A DNA stretch of 64,000 bases, taken from positions 1 to 64,000 of the forward strand of contig NW_026042843.1 of the NCBI RefSeq assembly GCF_023856365.1, read 5' to 3'. The position numbers and the translations under genes were made by a program. The stretch is from Brienomyrus brachyistius (Eukaryota; Chordata; Actinopteri; Osteoglossiformes; Mormyridae). Of this stretch, positions 1 through 11,860 are shown piece by piece. The stretch's first letter is position 1. Each line of letters opens with the position of its first letter. The notes below the pieces were generated by a model. It was not told where the DNA came from and searched no databases. It was given only the letters and a program-made list of their open reading frames with translations.

Positions 1-619
1 ATTATTGATTATGTTTATTTGTTTAATGTTTTTATTTATTCGTATTTATTGTTTATAATATAATGTTATATAGTATTGCAACACTTGAAACGAGAGGTAC
101 TTGCCTGCCTTAGTGATATTTACTATTGTCTAAGTGTATTCCCACCTGTAGGAGGCAGCAATGGTTGTTATTAAAGGTGCTGAGATTACGCGGCTCAGGG
201 CTGAAGGTGCAAAGTGAAACAGTCATTGACCGTATTTGCCATGTGTGATGGTGTCTGCATATCGGCCCTTTTGCGCCAAACAAACCAGTTCAAAGTACTG
301 TGTGTTAAAATATCATATGAATAAATCCTCTCAAGAACTAAACTCAATATCGTATCCTCATCATTCAACGCGTCTGACTTTTGCACCTCTTACCACAAGG
401 CAGTGGATTACATGGGGAAATTACAAACAAGGAGAATTTAATCTGTTTTTCCTCTACATTGTCGTTATTCAGAATATTACAGACTATGAACAAAAACGGA
501 CAATGTAAGAAAATAAAAAAATGTGTATGACAGAAAGCTAGAGTATTTTTGCAATGGTGAGCACTAGCTGGTTTATGTACTAGCTCACACTCAAGAAACA
601 GCATAAATGCTACTCATAC
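1..619. other. No gene recognised
   Basis: AT-rich sequence with short frames only. I see no coding signature, splice-bounded exon or recognisable repeat here. Confidence 0.4.
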
Positions 620-850
620 ACAGTTGGGGGGCAGGGGTCAGTCCTTGTGCCTGTAATGAGGTCACCAGTTGAAACTAACCCAGCCTCAGCACGTCTGTGG
701 GTCCTTGAGCAAGGCCCTTAACCCCCAGCTCCCTGGGCGCCCCAACAGGTAGCTGCACTTCGCGGACAACTTACTCCACAAAGAGTAAGTTGAGGGAGAC
801 ATAAAAAACACAATTTCCCCACGGGGATTAATAAAGTCCATCCATCTATG
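620..850 (+). mobile_element. SINE, tRNA-headed type A
   Basis: The stretch has a degenerate box-B-like segment (GTCACCAGTTGAAACT), then the conserved body 'CCTTGAGCAAGGCCCTTAA', and it ends in AATAAAGTCCATCCAT. A second copy with the same body and a better box B (GGTTCAAACC) lies at 62595-62830. Two copies at unrelated loci, a Pol III-type promoter box and a short AT-rich tail indicate a SINE. I did not find a clean target-site duplication. Confidence 0.6.
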
Positions 851-1304
851 GAATATTATTTAGCACTATATAACGCAGAATATAAGAATTACGATTTTAT
901 AAAAAGTATGCCAAATATCCATGATATAATCATTACAATGTAAACATTATAATGTAATCAACACAATGGAACCAACTGAGTATGTATTTGCACCTTTTGT
1001 TAGTCTGAGTTTCTGTTAGCTACTTTGTTAGTCCTGAATCTATGAATATTCACATTTTTATCGCGTATATTTTATCACTATGTAAAAGGACAAATATATT
1101 ATCAACCTTTTAGTGAGACAATGTGTAAACGGCTGAAACTACCAAGGTTTACTACTGAAGGAAGGGATTCACCTGAGTTCACCAAAAGTTCATGGCTGAG
1201 TATTTTTAAAAAACCAAGTGGAGCTGCTCGCGCCACTATTATGTTCAACCGAGAGGCCAAACGGTAAAAGAAATGACTGTCAAACTTATCACCTAGGGGT
1301 AAAT

Positions 1305-1792
1305 ATAAATCTATACAAATATCACCTGCATGCACATTACTTCTTTTACAATAACCAACTCCTGATCCATACTGTTAGTCGTGAAAAAAATAACTATTGT
1401 GTACATAGAGGCCCTGTGTAAAAAGATAACTGCCAAGGAAAAGATCAAAAACATTTATTTCAAGGATTCAAAGTTTTTATGGTCATGTACAGTGTACAGT
1501 GCAGTTCTTATTTGATTAACTTGAATGTCTTCACAGACAAGACGATTAAACAAATAAAGCAGCGCAACATTACAGTAACTAACAACAAACAAAGCTCACG
1601 AGTACTATTACAATATTCATATCATTTATTTAAATTTAATTTTACCAAGTAAATTAATTGAAAAGCAGTTACCGCTTTACCTGCTTCTCGGGAGAAATAG
1701 CAGATATACAAACGTCATGTATGTAACTAAAATCTTAAGCCAATAAGGGCAAAGTTGTGTCGTAATGGAGGCGGATCCAGCCTGTGCAGCCT
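1305..1792 (+). repeat. Interspersed repeat R1, copy 1
   Basis: About 490 bp that recur with few differences at 29016-29508 in the same orientation, sharing landmarks such as CATGCACATTACTTCTTTTA and AATGGAGGCGGATCCAG. No coding capacity is visible. Homology ends abruptly on both sides in both copies, so this is a dispersed element or segmental copy of unknown class. Confidence 0.7.
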
Positions 1793-2741
1793 GCTAAGAG
1801 GTGCTGCCTGATGTGTCTTGCTCTCGCGGAGTTTTGGTACCATGTGACATGGTGACGTAATGCAACGGGCGATAAAAAATATAACCATGATGCATTGCGT
1901 CAGGACCAGAATGCATTGCTTTAAGCTAGCGCTGTATGTGGGTGCATGAAGTGGAAAGCACCCAATAATAAACATAACATTTTTTTAAAAATGTTTTCTT
2001 CACCGGTGCAGTGAATTTAAATAAAGAGCTATGATGGTGCTGCAAATGGCTTTGCATAGTAGTTAGTAGTAGCATTAGCCGCTGTGTGCGGCATTAGCTT
2101 TCTACAGTCCTTACAGATGGTTCGTGTTTTGTCTGTCTCCCTTTCGCCATTTATATTTTCCGCCGGGCACCCGAAATGCTGACACACAAAAGATTCAAAA
2201 GTGTCTGGGGTATCTACTATAGTAATTTAGTCAGATGCCGACATATTTACAGCAGCTCATTTGCAGCGCATTCGTGAAACGGCTTTTCGCTCCAACGAGA
2301 AATCTCGTCATGTTGTAATATCGCGAGATCTCGTGACACGCGTTTCACTCCCACTTCTTAGTAACAGTCATGATTTGATAAAGTGACAACCTGCGTAATA
2401 ATTGGTAATACATAGAGTTTGCTATTGTTCAGGCTAGCAGACTGTTATGGCTTGAGGTTAATGGTGCCTGTTACTTGTGAATTTTCACATTTGCAGGGAT
2501 CTTCTGCCTCGTGAACGTGAAACGGGTAATTATGCTAAAAGAAGAAAAAAGCAGAACTGCAATGTGTGTAAGGCTGGTGCTGATTTTTCAGTCTGAACAC
2601 AGTAAAATTTATACAAATTACCTGTATTCAAACTTGTATTCTTTATATAGTTTGGTTAATTACTATTTAAAAGTTTTATCTGCGCTCCATTGTATAACTT
2701 ATATTGGAGACTTGTATGTACTTTTCGATTGGAAATGGTTA
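1793..2741. other. No gene recognised
   Basis: Intergenic DNA. A GC-richer patch near 2270-2345 contains close CGAGA/TCTCG inverted motifs, which are common in fish repeats. I cannot assign it to an element or a gene. Confidence 0.35.
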
Positions 2742-2749
2742 GCTGTATA

Positions 2750-2893
2750 CAGGGGCGCCGCTAAGGGGGGGAAAGTTGGGACAATTCTAAGGGCCCACGC
2801 CCTTTAGGGGCCCCCAGAGATCTGAATGGGTGTGATAGGGGGGCCCAACCTCATATTTTGTCATAGGGCCCAAAATTGCTAGCGGCGCCCCTG
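2750..2893 (+). mobile_element. hAT-type MITE, 144 bp
   Basis: The terminal inverted repeats are CAGGGGCGCCGCTA at the left and TAGCGGCGCCCCTG at the right. They are flanked by an exact 8-bp duplication GCTGTATA (2742-2749 and 2894-2901). An 8-bp target duplication with CAGGGG ends is characteristic of hAT transposons. The interior is noncoding and rich in GGGCCC-like runs, so the copy is non-autonomous and was mobilised in trans. Confidence 0.88.
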
Positions 2894-2901
2894 GCTGTAT
2901 A

Positions 2902-4744
2902 TACTTTGAATATTTTTATGATTAATTTCTTTGTTTATTTAATTTGGCAACAGATCTGCACTTTTAGCAGTATTGCTGTCAATTTTTGTGAAAGTTGTTA
3001 CTAAATAAAACAAAAGAAGCAGACTTGTGTAAATCCTATATTGGTCGTGTATTCTTCCTGTAGCGTAGTGACAGCTTTTTGTACGGAAGCCGTGAACGGC
3101 TGTGCTTGCAAATATATTTTCTTCTGAATAATTAGAAGGATAAGCATATTTTGTCGCCGCCGCGAGATAGTCATGCCATACACAGCTCTGCTCGTTTTTG
3201 TACTGTAACCGTGTTACTTAATTTGCGAATCCATGAATTTAACGTTGACATTAAGTCAACATTGACATTGACAACGTTGACATTAAGTGTTGCACCTATC
3301 TAGTGTTTTACCGTGAAGGGCATGTTATATCTTGTCTCTAAGTCGCACTATGGTCCAGGGGAATGCTATGTCATATTAGAACATGTGTCGATGATGTGGC
3401 AATATAAATATTTTAGAATACTGTCAGTTTTAGTTTCAGAAATCCATCATTTGAGAAAAAAGGCCAGTCACGACAAATATATATGGAATATAACAACAGA
3501 GGTTAGCTGTATTTGTTTAAGTGTAAAGATGCACATAGAAACATGCATGAGCTCATCTGAGAATAAACTGAATGCAATGAAGATTTGTGACTCCTGCTGG
3601 AAAATGCGAATAGTGGCAGGGTCTTCAAGCAGTACATTTGTCTGAGAGTCAGTTAATATTAGGAAAGGCACCGTTTTTTTTTTCAATGGCGCTAATTATC
3701 AAGAAGGAAATGGAGTACCCCAGTACCTGGTTTACGGGCACTGGAAGCTCCAGTATCAGTCAGACTTTCATGTAAGTATATGTGTGTTTAATGACTTGTG
3801 CATGTTTCATCTTTACCAGGGGCAGAGGGGAAACTCAATAAATAGCCTTCTCTCACACTTCCAGGCCTGCAGAACTGAGCATGTCCCCTGGTTTTGTGCA
3901 TATGTCTGTAGGCTTTGAGTTTTTCCTATGGGGGCTTCAATTTCCTCCCAGAGTACAAATACGTGCAGATCAGTTGCATTGGGGAGTCCATACTGTGATG
4001 CTGAGTGGGTGTAGGAGGAGATTGAGAGATGAAACTCCGGATGATTTACTCCCTCGGCTAACTAACCAGAACAGGATCGTACCAATACCAAAATGATAAG
4101 TTTATAAATGTTTTTCACTACCCTGATTCATTCAGTTATTTCTGTTTGTTAATTCCATCCCCCAAGCAAATACATAAATAAACAAACAAATATTCAGGGG
4201 GAATGTGTCATAGGTGATAGAATCAGTGGATGAATCTAAAGAAAAAAAGTAATGATTTCTTTCTCTCCAAAACACAATGCACAAAACTCTTAAGTTAGGT
4301 AAGACATTGAAATTTTATGACAGTAGCATGATGCAGAGGAACAACAGAAGGAAAAATCTAACTAAACCTGAGTCAACTAGGACTAATTACACTAAATTAA
4401 GTGGAACACACAAAATACCTAAAACAACTTAATAAACAAGCAAGAAATATTACATTTGATTAACTATACTGATGCCTGAGGGAAGTTCTTGTGCATAATG
4501 CAGCAAGTATATACAGCTGCAGAGACACTACACATAGTGCAAATAAATTAAAAAGTATACAGTACACACACTGATTCCTGAAAAATCTAAATACCATGGA
4601 ATACTAATGAAATACTGATGATGATGATAATAATAGAAATAATAATGAATTAGTTTAGGGTATTATGCAATTGACATGTACAATTAAAAAAGAAATTGCA
4701 CCAGACATTTCCTGTGGCAAAGAAGGGTTGCTTTGTGCCACATT
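2902..4744. other. No gene recognised; weak SINE-like relic near 3900-4020
   Basis: I find no supported gene. At 3239-3290 the motif AACGTTGACATTAAGT occurs twice around a related middle copy, a tiny local tandem repeat. Around 3905-4020 the text resembles a very degenerate copy of the SINE body found elsewhere in the window (compare TTTCCTCCCAGAGTAC), but the match is too weak to claim. Confidence 0.35.
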
Positions 4745-4990
4745 ACTCAAGTCAATTCACTTTATTTTGTATAGTACATTTTCATAGCCTTACATTGTCT
4801 CAAAGCACTTTACTTTGTCCCTGCCCAATTGTCCCAGTGAGCAAGATCTAGCCTGAAAAATTAGAAAGCGACATTGGCAAGGATAAACTCAGTCATAGTA
4901 AGAAACCTTTGGAGGAACCAGAGTGAAAGGGGGAGCCCATCCTCCACCAGAGTGAAAGGGGGAGCCCATCCTCCACAGGTCAGAAGTCAC
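4745..4990 (-). mobile_element. L2-like LINE 3' UTR fragment
   Basis: Read on the minus strand this is the tail of the same LINE type found whole on + at 45540-46828. It shares the 'GAGGATGGGCTCCCCC' segment, the 'AAAGTGCTTTGAGACAATG'-like segment and the AATTGA end. A 29-bp piece is tandemly duplicated at about 4918-4975. Confidence 0.6.
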
Positions 4991-5364
4991 GTTAACAAAG
5001 TCCTGATTTATATGGTTTATATGGTTCAATTAGTTAAGTCCGGATGTAAATACAGAATAACTGGCAGCAGGGCACACAGGAAAGACGTAAACAGGCAGGA
5101 GGGCAGGCAGGAGGGTGGCACAGGCAGGACGTAATGGGCAGTGAGGGCGGGCAGGCAGGGCAGCACAGGCAGCCAGAACTGTTTTGCCACTGCAGTTTGT
5201 TTTACAATTTCATCTGCATTTGTTCCCCCAAGGTATAACAGCAGCTAATTTATGAACATGCTGCTTTTCAGAAAAGAAGTTTAATTTCCAGGAGCATGAC
5301 CAGTGCATACATTTAGTGTTGATGGTTCTTTGTAAAATGGATGTTCTGTACTTTTATTGATCTG

Positions 5365-5411
5365 TCCATCCATCCATCCATCCATCCATCCATCCATCCA
5401 TCCATTCATCC
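5365..5411. repeat. (TCCA)n microsatellite
   Basis: Pure CATC/TCCA tetranucleotide run of about 11 units. It is the same motif that terminates the SINE copies in this window, so it may be the remnant tail of one. Confidence 0.85.
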
Positions 5412-5500
5412 ATTTTCTAACTACTTCTGATGAAGTTCCGGGTTATGAGGTATCCTGAAGCCCAGGCAATATGGGACAAACACACACATGCACACACATA

Positions 5501-5764
5501 GGGTATACCTATCCTTATGGGGCCCGCTCATTGACTTCTATTGGATAAATGCTAACGCTAACTATGACAATCTTAACCCCCACCCTGCCCTAACCATAAC
5601 CATAAGTAACCAAGCAAAATAAAAGAGGTTTTGCATTTTTAGTTTTTCCACAGCAGTCACAGATTTTTATAAAATAGAGTTTTCCTGGTTTTCAGTTTCG
5701 TGGTCCCCATAAGGGAAAAAAAAAACAGGTATTTATCACGCTATGGGGTAGGATAGGTATACCC
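5501..5764 (+). mobile_element. Short TIR element, 264 bp
   Basis: Perfect 15-bp terminal inverted repeats, GGGTATACCTATCCT at 5501-5515 and AGGATAGGTATACCC at 5750-5764. They bound an AT-rich noncoding interior with a second inner GGTCCCCATAAGG motif. CACACA-rich DNA lies on both sides and hides any target duplication. It is a non-autonomous DNA element of undetermined superfamily. Confidence 0.6.
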
Positions 5765-5924
5765 GCTCGCACACACACACACAGACATGCACACAAATGG
5801 ATAGATCACCACAGTTACTATGGATGTCGATCCTGCAATAATGAGACAGAACTATCATACTTAACAGGATCATATCCCTAGTTCTACATATGCATAATTA
5901 TATTTAAAAAAGATCCCACGCACC

Positions 5925-6115
5925 TAGCACATGAGATGTTTGAACTTCTGCCCTCTGGTAAACGTTACCGCAGTATGCATTGCAGAACAACCAGATTTAA
6001 TAAGAGCTTCTAACCCCAAAGCCATCAGAATACTAAATGCTAATGAACATACGTTTATGTGAAACCCTACTCTCTCTTACTCTCTGTGCACTTTATTACC
6101 ACAACTGGTATTAAG
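5925..6115 (+). mobile_element. LINE 3' end fragment
   Basis: The conceptual reading around 5940-6010 (FELLPSGKRYRSMHCRTTRF...) is typical of the extreme C-terminus of L2/Rex1-like LINE reverse-transcriptase proteins. An AT-rich tail with CTCTGTGCACTTTATT follows. It is a short 5'-truncated remnant. Confidence 0.4.
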
Positions 6116-6164
6116 TTTACTTTTTATTTATACAGTATAGTGCAATAATATAATCACGATTTGT

Positions 6165-6300
6165 GTGTGAGTGTGCCCTGTGATGGGCTGCCCCCCATCC
6201 TGGATTGTTCCCTGCCTCGTGCCCATTCCACATTCCGGGATAGGTTCCGGACCACCCGCGACCCAGTAGGATAAGCAGTTTGGAAAATGGATGGATGGAT
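6165..6300 (+). mobile_element. SINE type B, 3' half
   Basis: Contains the 3' half of the SINE seen whole at 28305, 43929 and 49931: CCCTGTGATGGGCTG, GGGATAGGTTCCGGAC, GACCCAGTAGGATAAGC, then a GGATGGATGGAT tail. The tRNA-derived head is missing, as in a 5'-truncated retrotransposition product. Confidence 0.75.
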
Positions 6301-6385
6301 ATAACTAACATAAGACAGACATTACACCTAACAAACAATAAACACGAAATAAAGGAGTGGATACAAAAAAAATGTAATGCAATGA
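6301..6385 (+). repeat. Short repeat R2, copy 1
   Basis: ATAACTAACATAAGACAGAC and the following 65 bases recur at 10182-10280. The copies share the end motif GCAATGACCAGATTTA. No coding content. Confidence 0.7.
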
Positions 6386-6392
6386 CCAGATT

Positions 6393-6505
6393 TAACACCT
6401 GGATTATGTCCCCCCTTAGTCTCCTTTGCTCGAGGCTAAACAGATTCAGCTCAGCTAACCTCTCCTCATTAAACATTCCTCTAAGACCAGGAATCATTCT
6501 CCCAG
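6393..6505 (-). mobile_element. CR1-like LINE fragment
   Basis: The minus-strand reading contains RMIPGLRGMFNEERLAELNL and SLEQRRLRGD, the conserved end of a CR1-clade reverse transcriptase. Longer copies lie at 11306-11860 and 46835-48420. Only about 110 bp survive. Confidence 0.7.
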
Positions 6506-6559
6506 CCAAGCAAGCCTGAGTCCGGCTTCCACTCCCCCGATCCCCAGCAATGTTAACTT

Positions 6560-7291
6560 GGAAGGGCGTATTCTGTATGCACAACTGAGACAACCCAGGT
6601 GGAGCTTATCGGCTGGCAAAATTGCCTTCAGGTATCACCCACCCTAGTGAGAGTCCAAGCTAGGGCCGTTCTCAGAACTCACCCTAAACGAAGTCCTGCT
6701 CAAAAGTTGTAATGACCGCCTGAGGTACCTGTCAGCCTTGCCCGTAATGAGTCAGTGGGTGTAGCCGGGCTGACACGCTTTTGGGCATCCAATTGCTGAG
6801 AACTCCCCTTCGGTTCTGACAAACTGTACGATCACAAGCAGTGACAGCAGAGCCACAGACAAGCTCAACCAACAGAGAGCGAATGGTAAGCACCCAGCAC
6901 CCGAAGGGCTCAACTGATCACATCCAAACGACTTCCTGATGGGATTGTGTACGTAACTGGTTTACTGTTGTTAATAGTGGTTGAACTTCTATGCAAGTCC
7001 CCTTGTTGGGGGAGATGGAATGAATGAAAGCATAAGGTGAAATAAAACCTAAAATAAATCAAAAAGGTTAAACGGGAATCAAACCAAATGAATTGTGTTT
7101 CTTATTCAATTGTAAACATCAATTAGTTATGCAACAATAACCTAATTGGATGTTAATGTATTGTGATCAAACTGATTTAGTCTGTGAAGTTGATTCCTGC
7201 TTTCAGGCAAGAACCTGTGTGTCCAATTATGCGTGTTGTATCACCGCAGTTGACCACCAGAGACCCAACTCAGATGTTGTTAACCTACTAT
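6560..7291. other. No gene recognised
   Basis: Unique-looking intergenic DNA that leads into the satellite. I found no exon, RNA gene or classifiable repeat. Confidence 0.35.
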
Positions 7292-9097
7292 GGCGGACCA
7301 CTAGAGGTGCAATTTCAATGGAGTGGCACTGCTATGGCTTGCCACTAGAAGCGCAATTTCAAAATTGAGTGGTAGTTCTATGCCTGACCACTAGAAGCGC
7401 AATTTCGAAATGGAGTGGTAGTTCTATGCCTGACCACCGGGGGCGCAATATCGAAATGGAGTTGTAGTTCTATGCCTGACCACTGGAGGCGCGATTTTGA
7501 AATGGAGTGGTAGTTCTATGCCTGACCACTGGAGGCGCAATTTCGAACTGGAGTGGTAGTTCTATGCCTGACCACCGGGGGCGCAATATCGAAATGGAGT
7601 GGTACTTCTATGCCTGACCACCGGGGGCGCAATATCGAAATGGAGTGGTAGTTCTATGCCTGACCACCGGGGGTGCAATTTCGAAATGGAGTGGTAGTTC
7701 TATGCCTGACCACTAGAGGCACGATTTCGAAATGGAATAGTAGTTCTATGCCTGACCACTAGAGGCGCGATTTCGAAATGGAGTAGTAGTTCTATGGCTT
7801 GTCACTAGAAGCGCAATTTCAAAATTGAGTGGTAGTTCTATGCCTGACCACTAGAAGCGCAATTTCGAAATGGAGTGGTAGTTCTATGCCTGACCACCGG
7901 GGGCGCAATATCGAAATGGAGTGGTAGTTCTATGCCTGACCACTAGAGGCGCGATTTCGAAATGGAGTAGTACTTCTATGGCTTGCCACTAGAAGCGCAA
8001 TTTCAAAATTGAGTGGTAGTTCTATGCCTGACCACTAGAAGCCCAATTTCGAAATGGAGTGGTAGTTCTATGCCTGACCACCGGGGGCGCAATATCGAAA
8101 TGGAGTGGTAGTTCTATGCCTGACCACTAGAGGCGCGATTTCGAAATGGAGTGGTAGTTCTATGCCTGACCACTAGAGGCGCAATTTCGAACTGGAGTGG
8201 TAGTTCTATGCCTGACCACCGGGGGCGCAATATCGAAATGGAGTGGTAGTTCTATGCCTGACCACCGGGGGCGCAATATCAAAATGGAGTGGTAGTTCTA
8301 TGCCTGGCCACTAGAGGCGCAATATCGAAATTGAGTGGTAGTTCTATGCCGGGCCACTAGAGGCGCAATTTCGAAATGGAGTGGTAGTTCTATGCCTGAC
8401 CACTAGAGGCACGATTTCGAAATGGAATAGTAGTTCTATGCCTGACCACTAGAGGCGCGATTTCGAAATGGAGTAGTAGTTCTATGGCTTGTCACTAGAA
8501 GCGCAATTTCAAAATTGAGTGGTAGTTCTATGCCTGACCACTAGAAGCGCAATTTCGAAATGAAGTGGTAGTTCTATGCCTGACCACCGGGGGCGCAATA
8601 TCGAAATGGAGTGGTAGTTCTATGCCTGACCACTAGAGGCGCGATTTCGAAATGGAGTAGTACTTCTATGGCTTGCCACTAGAAGCGCAATTTCAAAATT
8701 GAGTGGTAGTTCTATGCCTGACCACTAGAAGCCCAATTTCGAAATGGAGTGGTAGTTCTATGCCTGACCACCGGGGGCGCAATATCGAAATGGAGTGGTA
8801 GTTCTATGCCTGACCACTAGAAGCGCGATTTCGAAATGGAGTGGTAGTTCTATGCCTGACCACTAGAGGCGCAATTTCGAACTGGAGTGGTAGTTCTATG
8901 CCTGACCACCGGGGGCGCAATATCGAAATGGAGTGGTAGTTCTATGCCTGACCACCGGGGGCGCAATATCAAAATGGAGTGGTAGTTCTATGCCTGGCCA
9001 CTAGAGGCGCAATATCGAAATTGAGTGGTAGTTCTATGCCTGGCCACTAGAGGCGCAATTTCGAAATGGAGTGGTAGTTCTATGCCTGACCACTAGA
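7292..9097 (+). repeat. 46-bp satellite with 690-bp higher-order repeat
   Basis: About 39 head-to-tail monomers of 46 bp. A typical monomer runs GACCACTAGAGGCGCAATTT then CGAAATGGAGTGGTAGTTCT then ATGCCT. Variants are GACCACCGGGGGCGCAATAT and a GCTTGCCACTAGAAGCGC form. Positions 7711-8400 and 8401-9090 match base for base except for about three substitutions. They therefore form a 15-monomer (690 bp) higher-order unit present twice, preceded by a partial run. The array stops within a few bases of where a third unit would start. No open frame spans it. Extra copies probably arose by unequal exchange in 15-mer steps. Confidence 0.95.
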
Positions 9098-11080
9098 GGT
9101 AACCAAAGATATAGCTAGGCGGTTGCCGACGCTAGATGAGTGACACACACATTTAATGCATGCGCATGCTGCTTGTGGCCTTCTTCTGTGCCTTGCACAG
9201 TATAAAACCCCTTAAAACAATTACTGAAGCGAGACGGCGCACGCGTTACGGCGACAGATTTAAATTGTGAGTGCACTATATCTCGTCGCAAATGGTGCTT
9301 AACCACGGCGGGTCTCAAGCACAGGAGACTCCCAATTTCTAAATGACACACACTTGGCTCACAGCGCAAAGTTGTGTTAAACTTGCTTTGTCTAAAGCAG
9401 GCACACACATACGAGTATGATCCTGATAGGTAACTAAGCTATCGGTCTTATGTCCAAGCGCAACATAATTTAGGTTAGAACCTCATAACAAGTATTCCCG
9501 TTCGCTAATAGAGAGATCTCTCCCAGGATATATAGAAACGGAGACACTCGTCCGAATTGAACCTGGAAACAAAGCGCTACATCTGAGAATCTCGTCAGAC
9601 ATAGGGTTAAAGTTTACTGCAGTTTAATACGAAAGAACTACAATGAAATCACCGAAAATAAAACAAAATAATATAACTACTAATAATAGAAATAAAAATA
9701 ACTATAATAAGCCCATATGATCCCGCTTAAATGCCTTCAGATTGCCATGAGTGCGACTTTTGCAACCAGTTGACAGTAGCGCTTCTTCACTGCACGTTCG
9801 GTCATAAAAAGTTTAAATTGTGTGCTCAGAATAAGTTTAAACCTTGTGCCTTGTGATTATTAACCAATTTTTATGCTGAATGGTCGGCTCAAACTCAATT
9901 GCGAAACACCGTGAGTCTGTTAATGTGTGACTTAAATGGAACTCATTAATAACCAGTATCACGTAATAACCTGGGTTAGAATAGAAGGCTTGTCCAACGA
10001 GCTGCGTCACCAGGTAATGTAAACGATCGGTAGCGAAGCTCCCCTCACGGCCAATGAGAGAGAGTCTCGCGATATTTCAGGCGAATTTGAGGTTTCAGAG
10101 CGTAGATCGCACAGGCAGGGATTCTTGTGAGCACTCAATGAACGGAGGCTGAAGTTGTGTAAAAGACATGCATTTATTCCTATAACTAACATAAGACAGA
10201 CATTACACCTAACAAACAATAAACACGAAATAACGGAGTGGACACAAACAATGTAATCATGAAAATGCAATGACCAGATTTAAAATGAGTAACCTTAAAA
10301 GGGAAAATACTGTTCTGCAAAGCAAGCAATTTGTGGAAATACTGTCCTAAAGTAATATAGCAGGTGAATAGGAGTTTAGGTTGTTATAAATGAAAGGAAG
10401 TTTGTTTACTTGGTTGCAGAGTGGGGGGGGGGGGGTCTTGGCAGTTGGTTGCGGAGGCTGATGAGCTGATGGGTGATGGCACTCAGGGAGGCGCGGTGTT
10501 TGCAGCGGTTGTTGGAGTGGAGCCCCTCTGATTCCCTCTCCTGGTGAAGCTTGGGCTTGGTTGCAGTTCTCTGTCCAGCTGGGTCTTCACTGATAGGCTT
10601 CAGGAGGGCTTCTTGTGGGCTTCTCTTCTCTTGGGCTGATGTTCTCTGCCTCTCTTCGTGCTGATGGTCTTTTGTTTTCTCCTCCCTTCTGTTTCTCCTC
10701 TCCTGGCTTTGTTCTGAGGTGCCAGGTTTTATAGTGTAAAGTTCGTGAATAGGAGTGACCAGGAATTCGACTCCTGGACCAATGGCTGACCATCCATTTG
10801 GCGGGCTTTCGGAAGGGGGTCTGTATCAGTCCTTTTGAGATTTATGACCAGAGTGATTTCCCTTGTATTGATGATTTTCGTTAGGCTGGTGTAACTTTTG
10901 ATATATTCACTTTCGTGGTAACCACTGACCAGATTTGGAAACTGGAGTGATTTTCCATCGGTTTGATACCAAACATGCCATAGCAGCCTAGCGGTTCACA
11001 CCTCATACCATCTGTAATGATTAATTAATGATTACTTATATTATGTCGTTATGTTATATTACTCACACCTTATTTTATGC
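9098..11080. other. No gene recognised; repeat R2 copy 2 inside
   Basis: Positions 10182-10280 are the second copy of repeat R2 (first at 6301). A 15-base G run lies near 10421-10436. The pyrimidine-rich 10520-10750 stretch with TTTTATAGTG could be LTR-like but shows no TG...CA ends I can pin. No gene is supported. Confidence 0.35.
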
Positions 11081-11174
11081 CTCACAATCTATATAATTGT
11101 AAATATACTGTGTAGCTGCTGGCGCGTTCCAAACTAAATCTCATTGTACTTACAATGTCAATAAAAACATCCAT

Positions 11175-11305
11175 CCATCCATCTAGGCAGGCCAGTGTCG
11201 CCTCCATCCTTCCTGAAGTCAGTGATTCCTTTGTCTTTGTGCTGTTTAGTGCCAAATTGTTTGCTGAACTCCAACCTATCAGTTTCTGGACCTCATCTCT
11301 GTAAG
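11175..11305 (-). mobile_element. L2-like LINE reverse transcriptase fragment
   Basis: The minus-strand translation contains RDEVQKLIGWSSANNLALN followed by STKTKE, the conserved segment after the YADD box in L2-like LINEs. It probably belongs with the N-terminal RT fragment at 11861-12190, the CR1-like fragment having landed between them. The YADD core itself is absent. Confidence 0.6.
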
Positions 11306-11860
11306 CTGACTCATAAGAACCAAAGAGATTTACAAATGAGAGGAGGCCATTCGGCCCATCAAGCTCCTTTGAGGAGAACTTAGCTAATAGCTCAAAAATC
11401 TTATCTAGCTCTGATTTAAAAGAACCCAGGGTTTTAGCTTGTGTTACAATAACAGGAAGACTATTCCATACTCTAACTACACGCTGTGTACAGAAATGCT
11501 TCATCAAATTCGTTTTAAAATGTTCTCCAGCTAATTTCCACTTATGGCCACGAGTTCTGGTATTTAAACTAACATTGAAATAGCCATTTGGCTGAACAGC
11601 ATCCAGACCTGTTAGAATCTTAAACACCTGGATTATGTCCCCCCTTAGTCTCCTTTGCTCGAGGCTAAACAGATTCAGCTCAGCTAACCTCTCCTCATTA
11701 GACATTCCTCTAAGACCAGGAATCATTCTCGTTGCCCTACGTTGCACCTTTTCCAAGGCAGCAATGTCCTTCTTAAGGTATGGTAACCAAACCCGCACAC
11801 AATATTCTAGGTGGGGTCTTACCAAGGAATTATATTATCGTAGCATCACTTGCCTTGTCT
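11306..11860 (-). mobile_element. CR1-like LINE, RT C-terminus and 3' tail
   Basis: The open minus-strand frame reads RPHLEYCVRVWLPYLKKDI, ALEKVQRRATRMIPGLRG, RTRGHKWKL and VWNSLPVIVTQAKTLGSF, the diagnostic C-terminal thumb and post-RT region of CR1-clade LINEs. The frame stays open for about 170 codons, so the copy is fairly young. It is 5'-truncated and lacks the catalytic YADD. The frame runs on by chance into the neighbouring L2-like piece, producing an apparent 247-residue protein that is a chimera of two elements. Confidence 0.82.

Noticed and set aside
7292..9097. CRISPR-like array
   Set aside because: The 46-bp units are contiguous with no distinct spacers, and the context is vertebrate; it is a satellite.
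11082..11825. 247-residue protein as one gene
   Set aside because: It joins the end of a CR1-like LINE to a separate L2-like fragment and noncoding tail; the apparent continuity is accidental.
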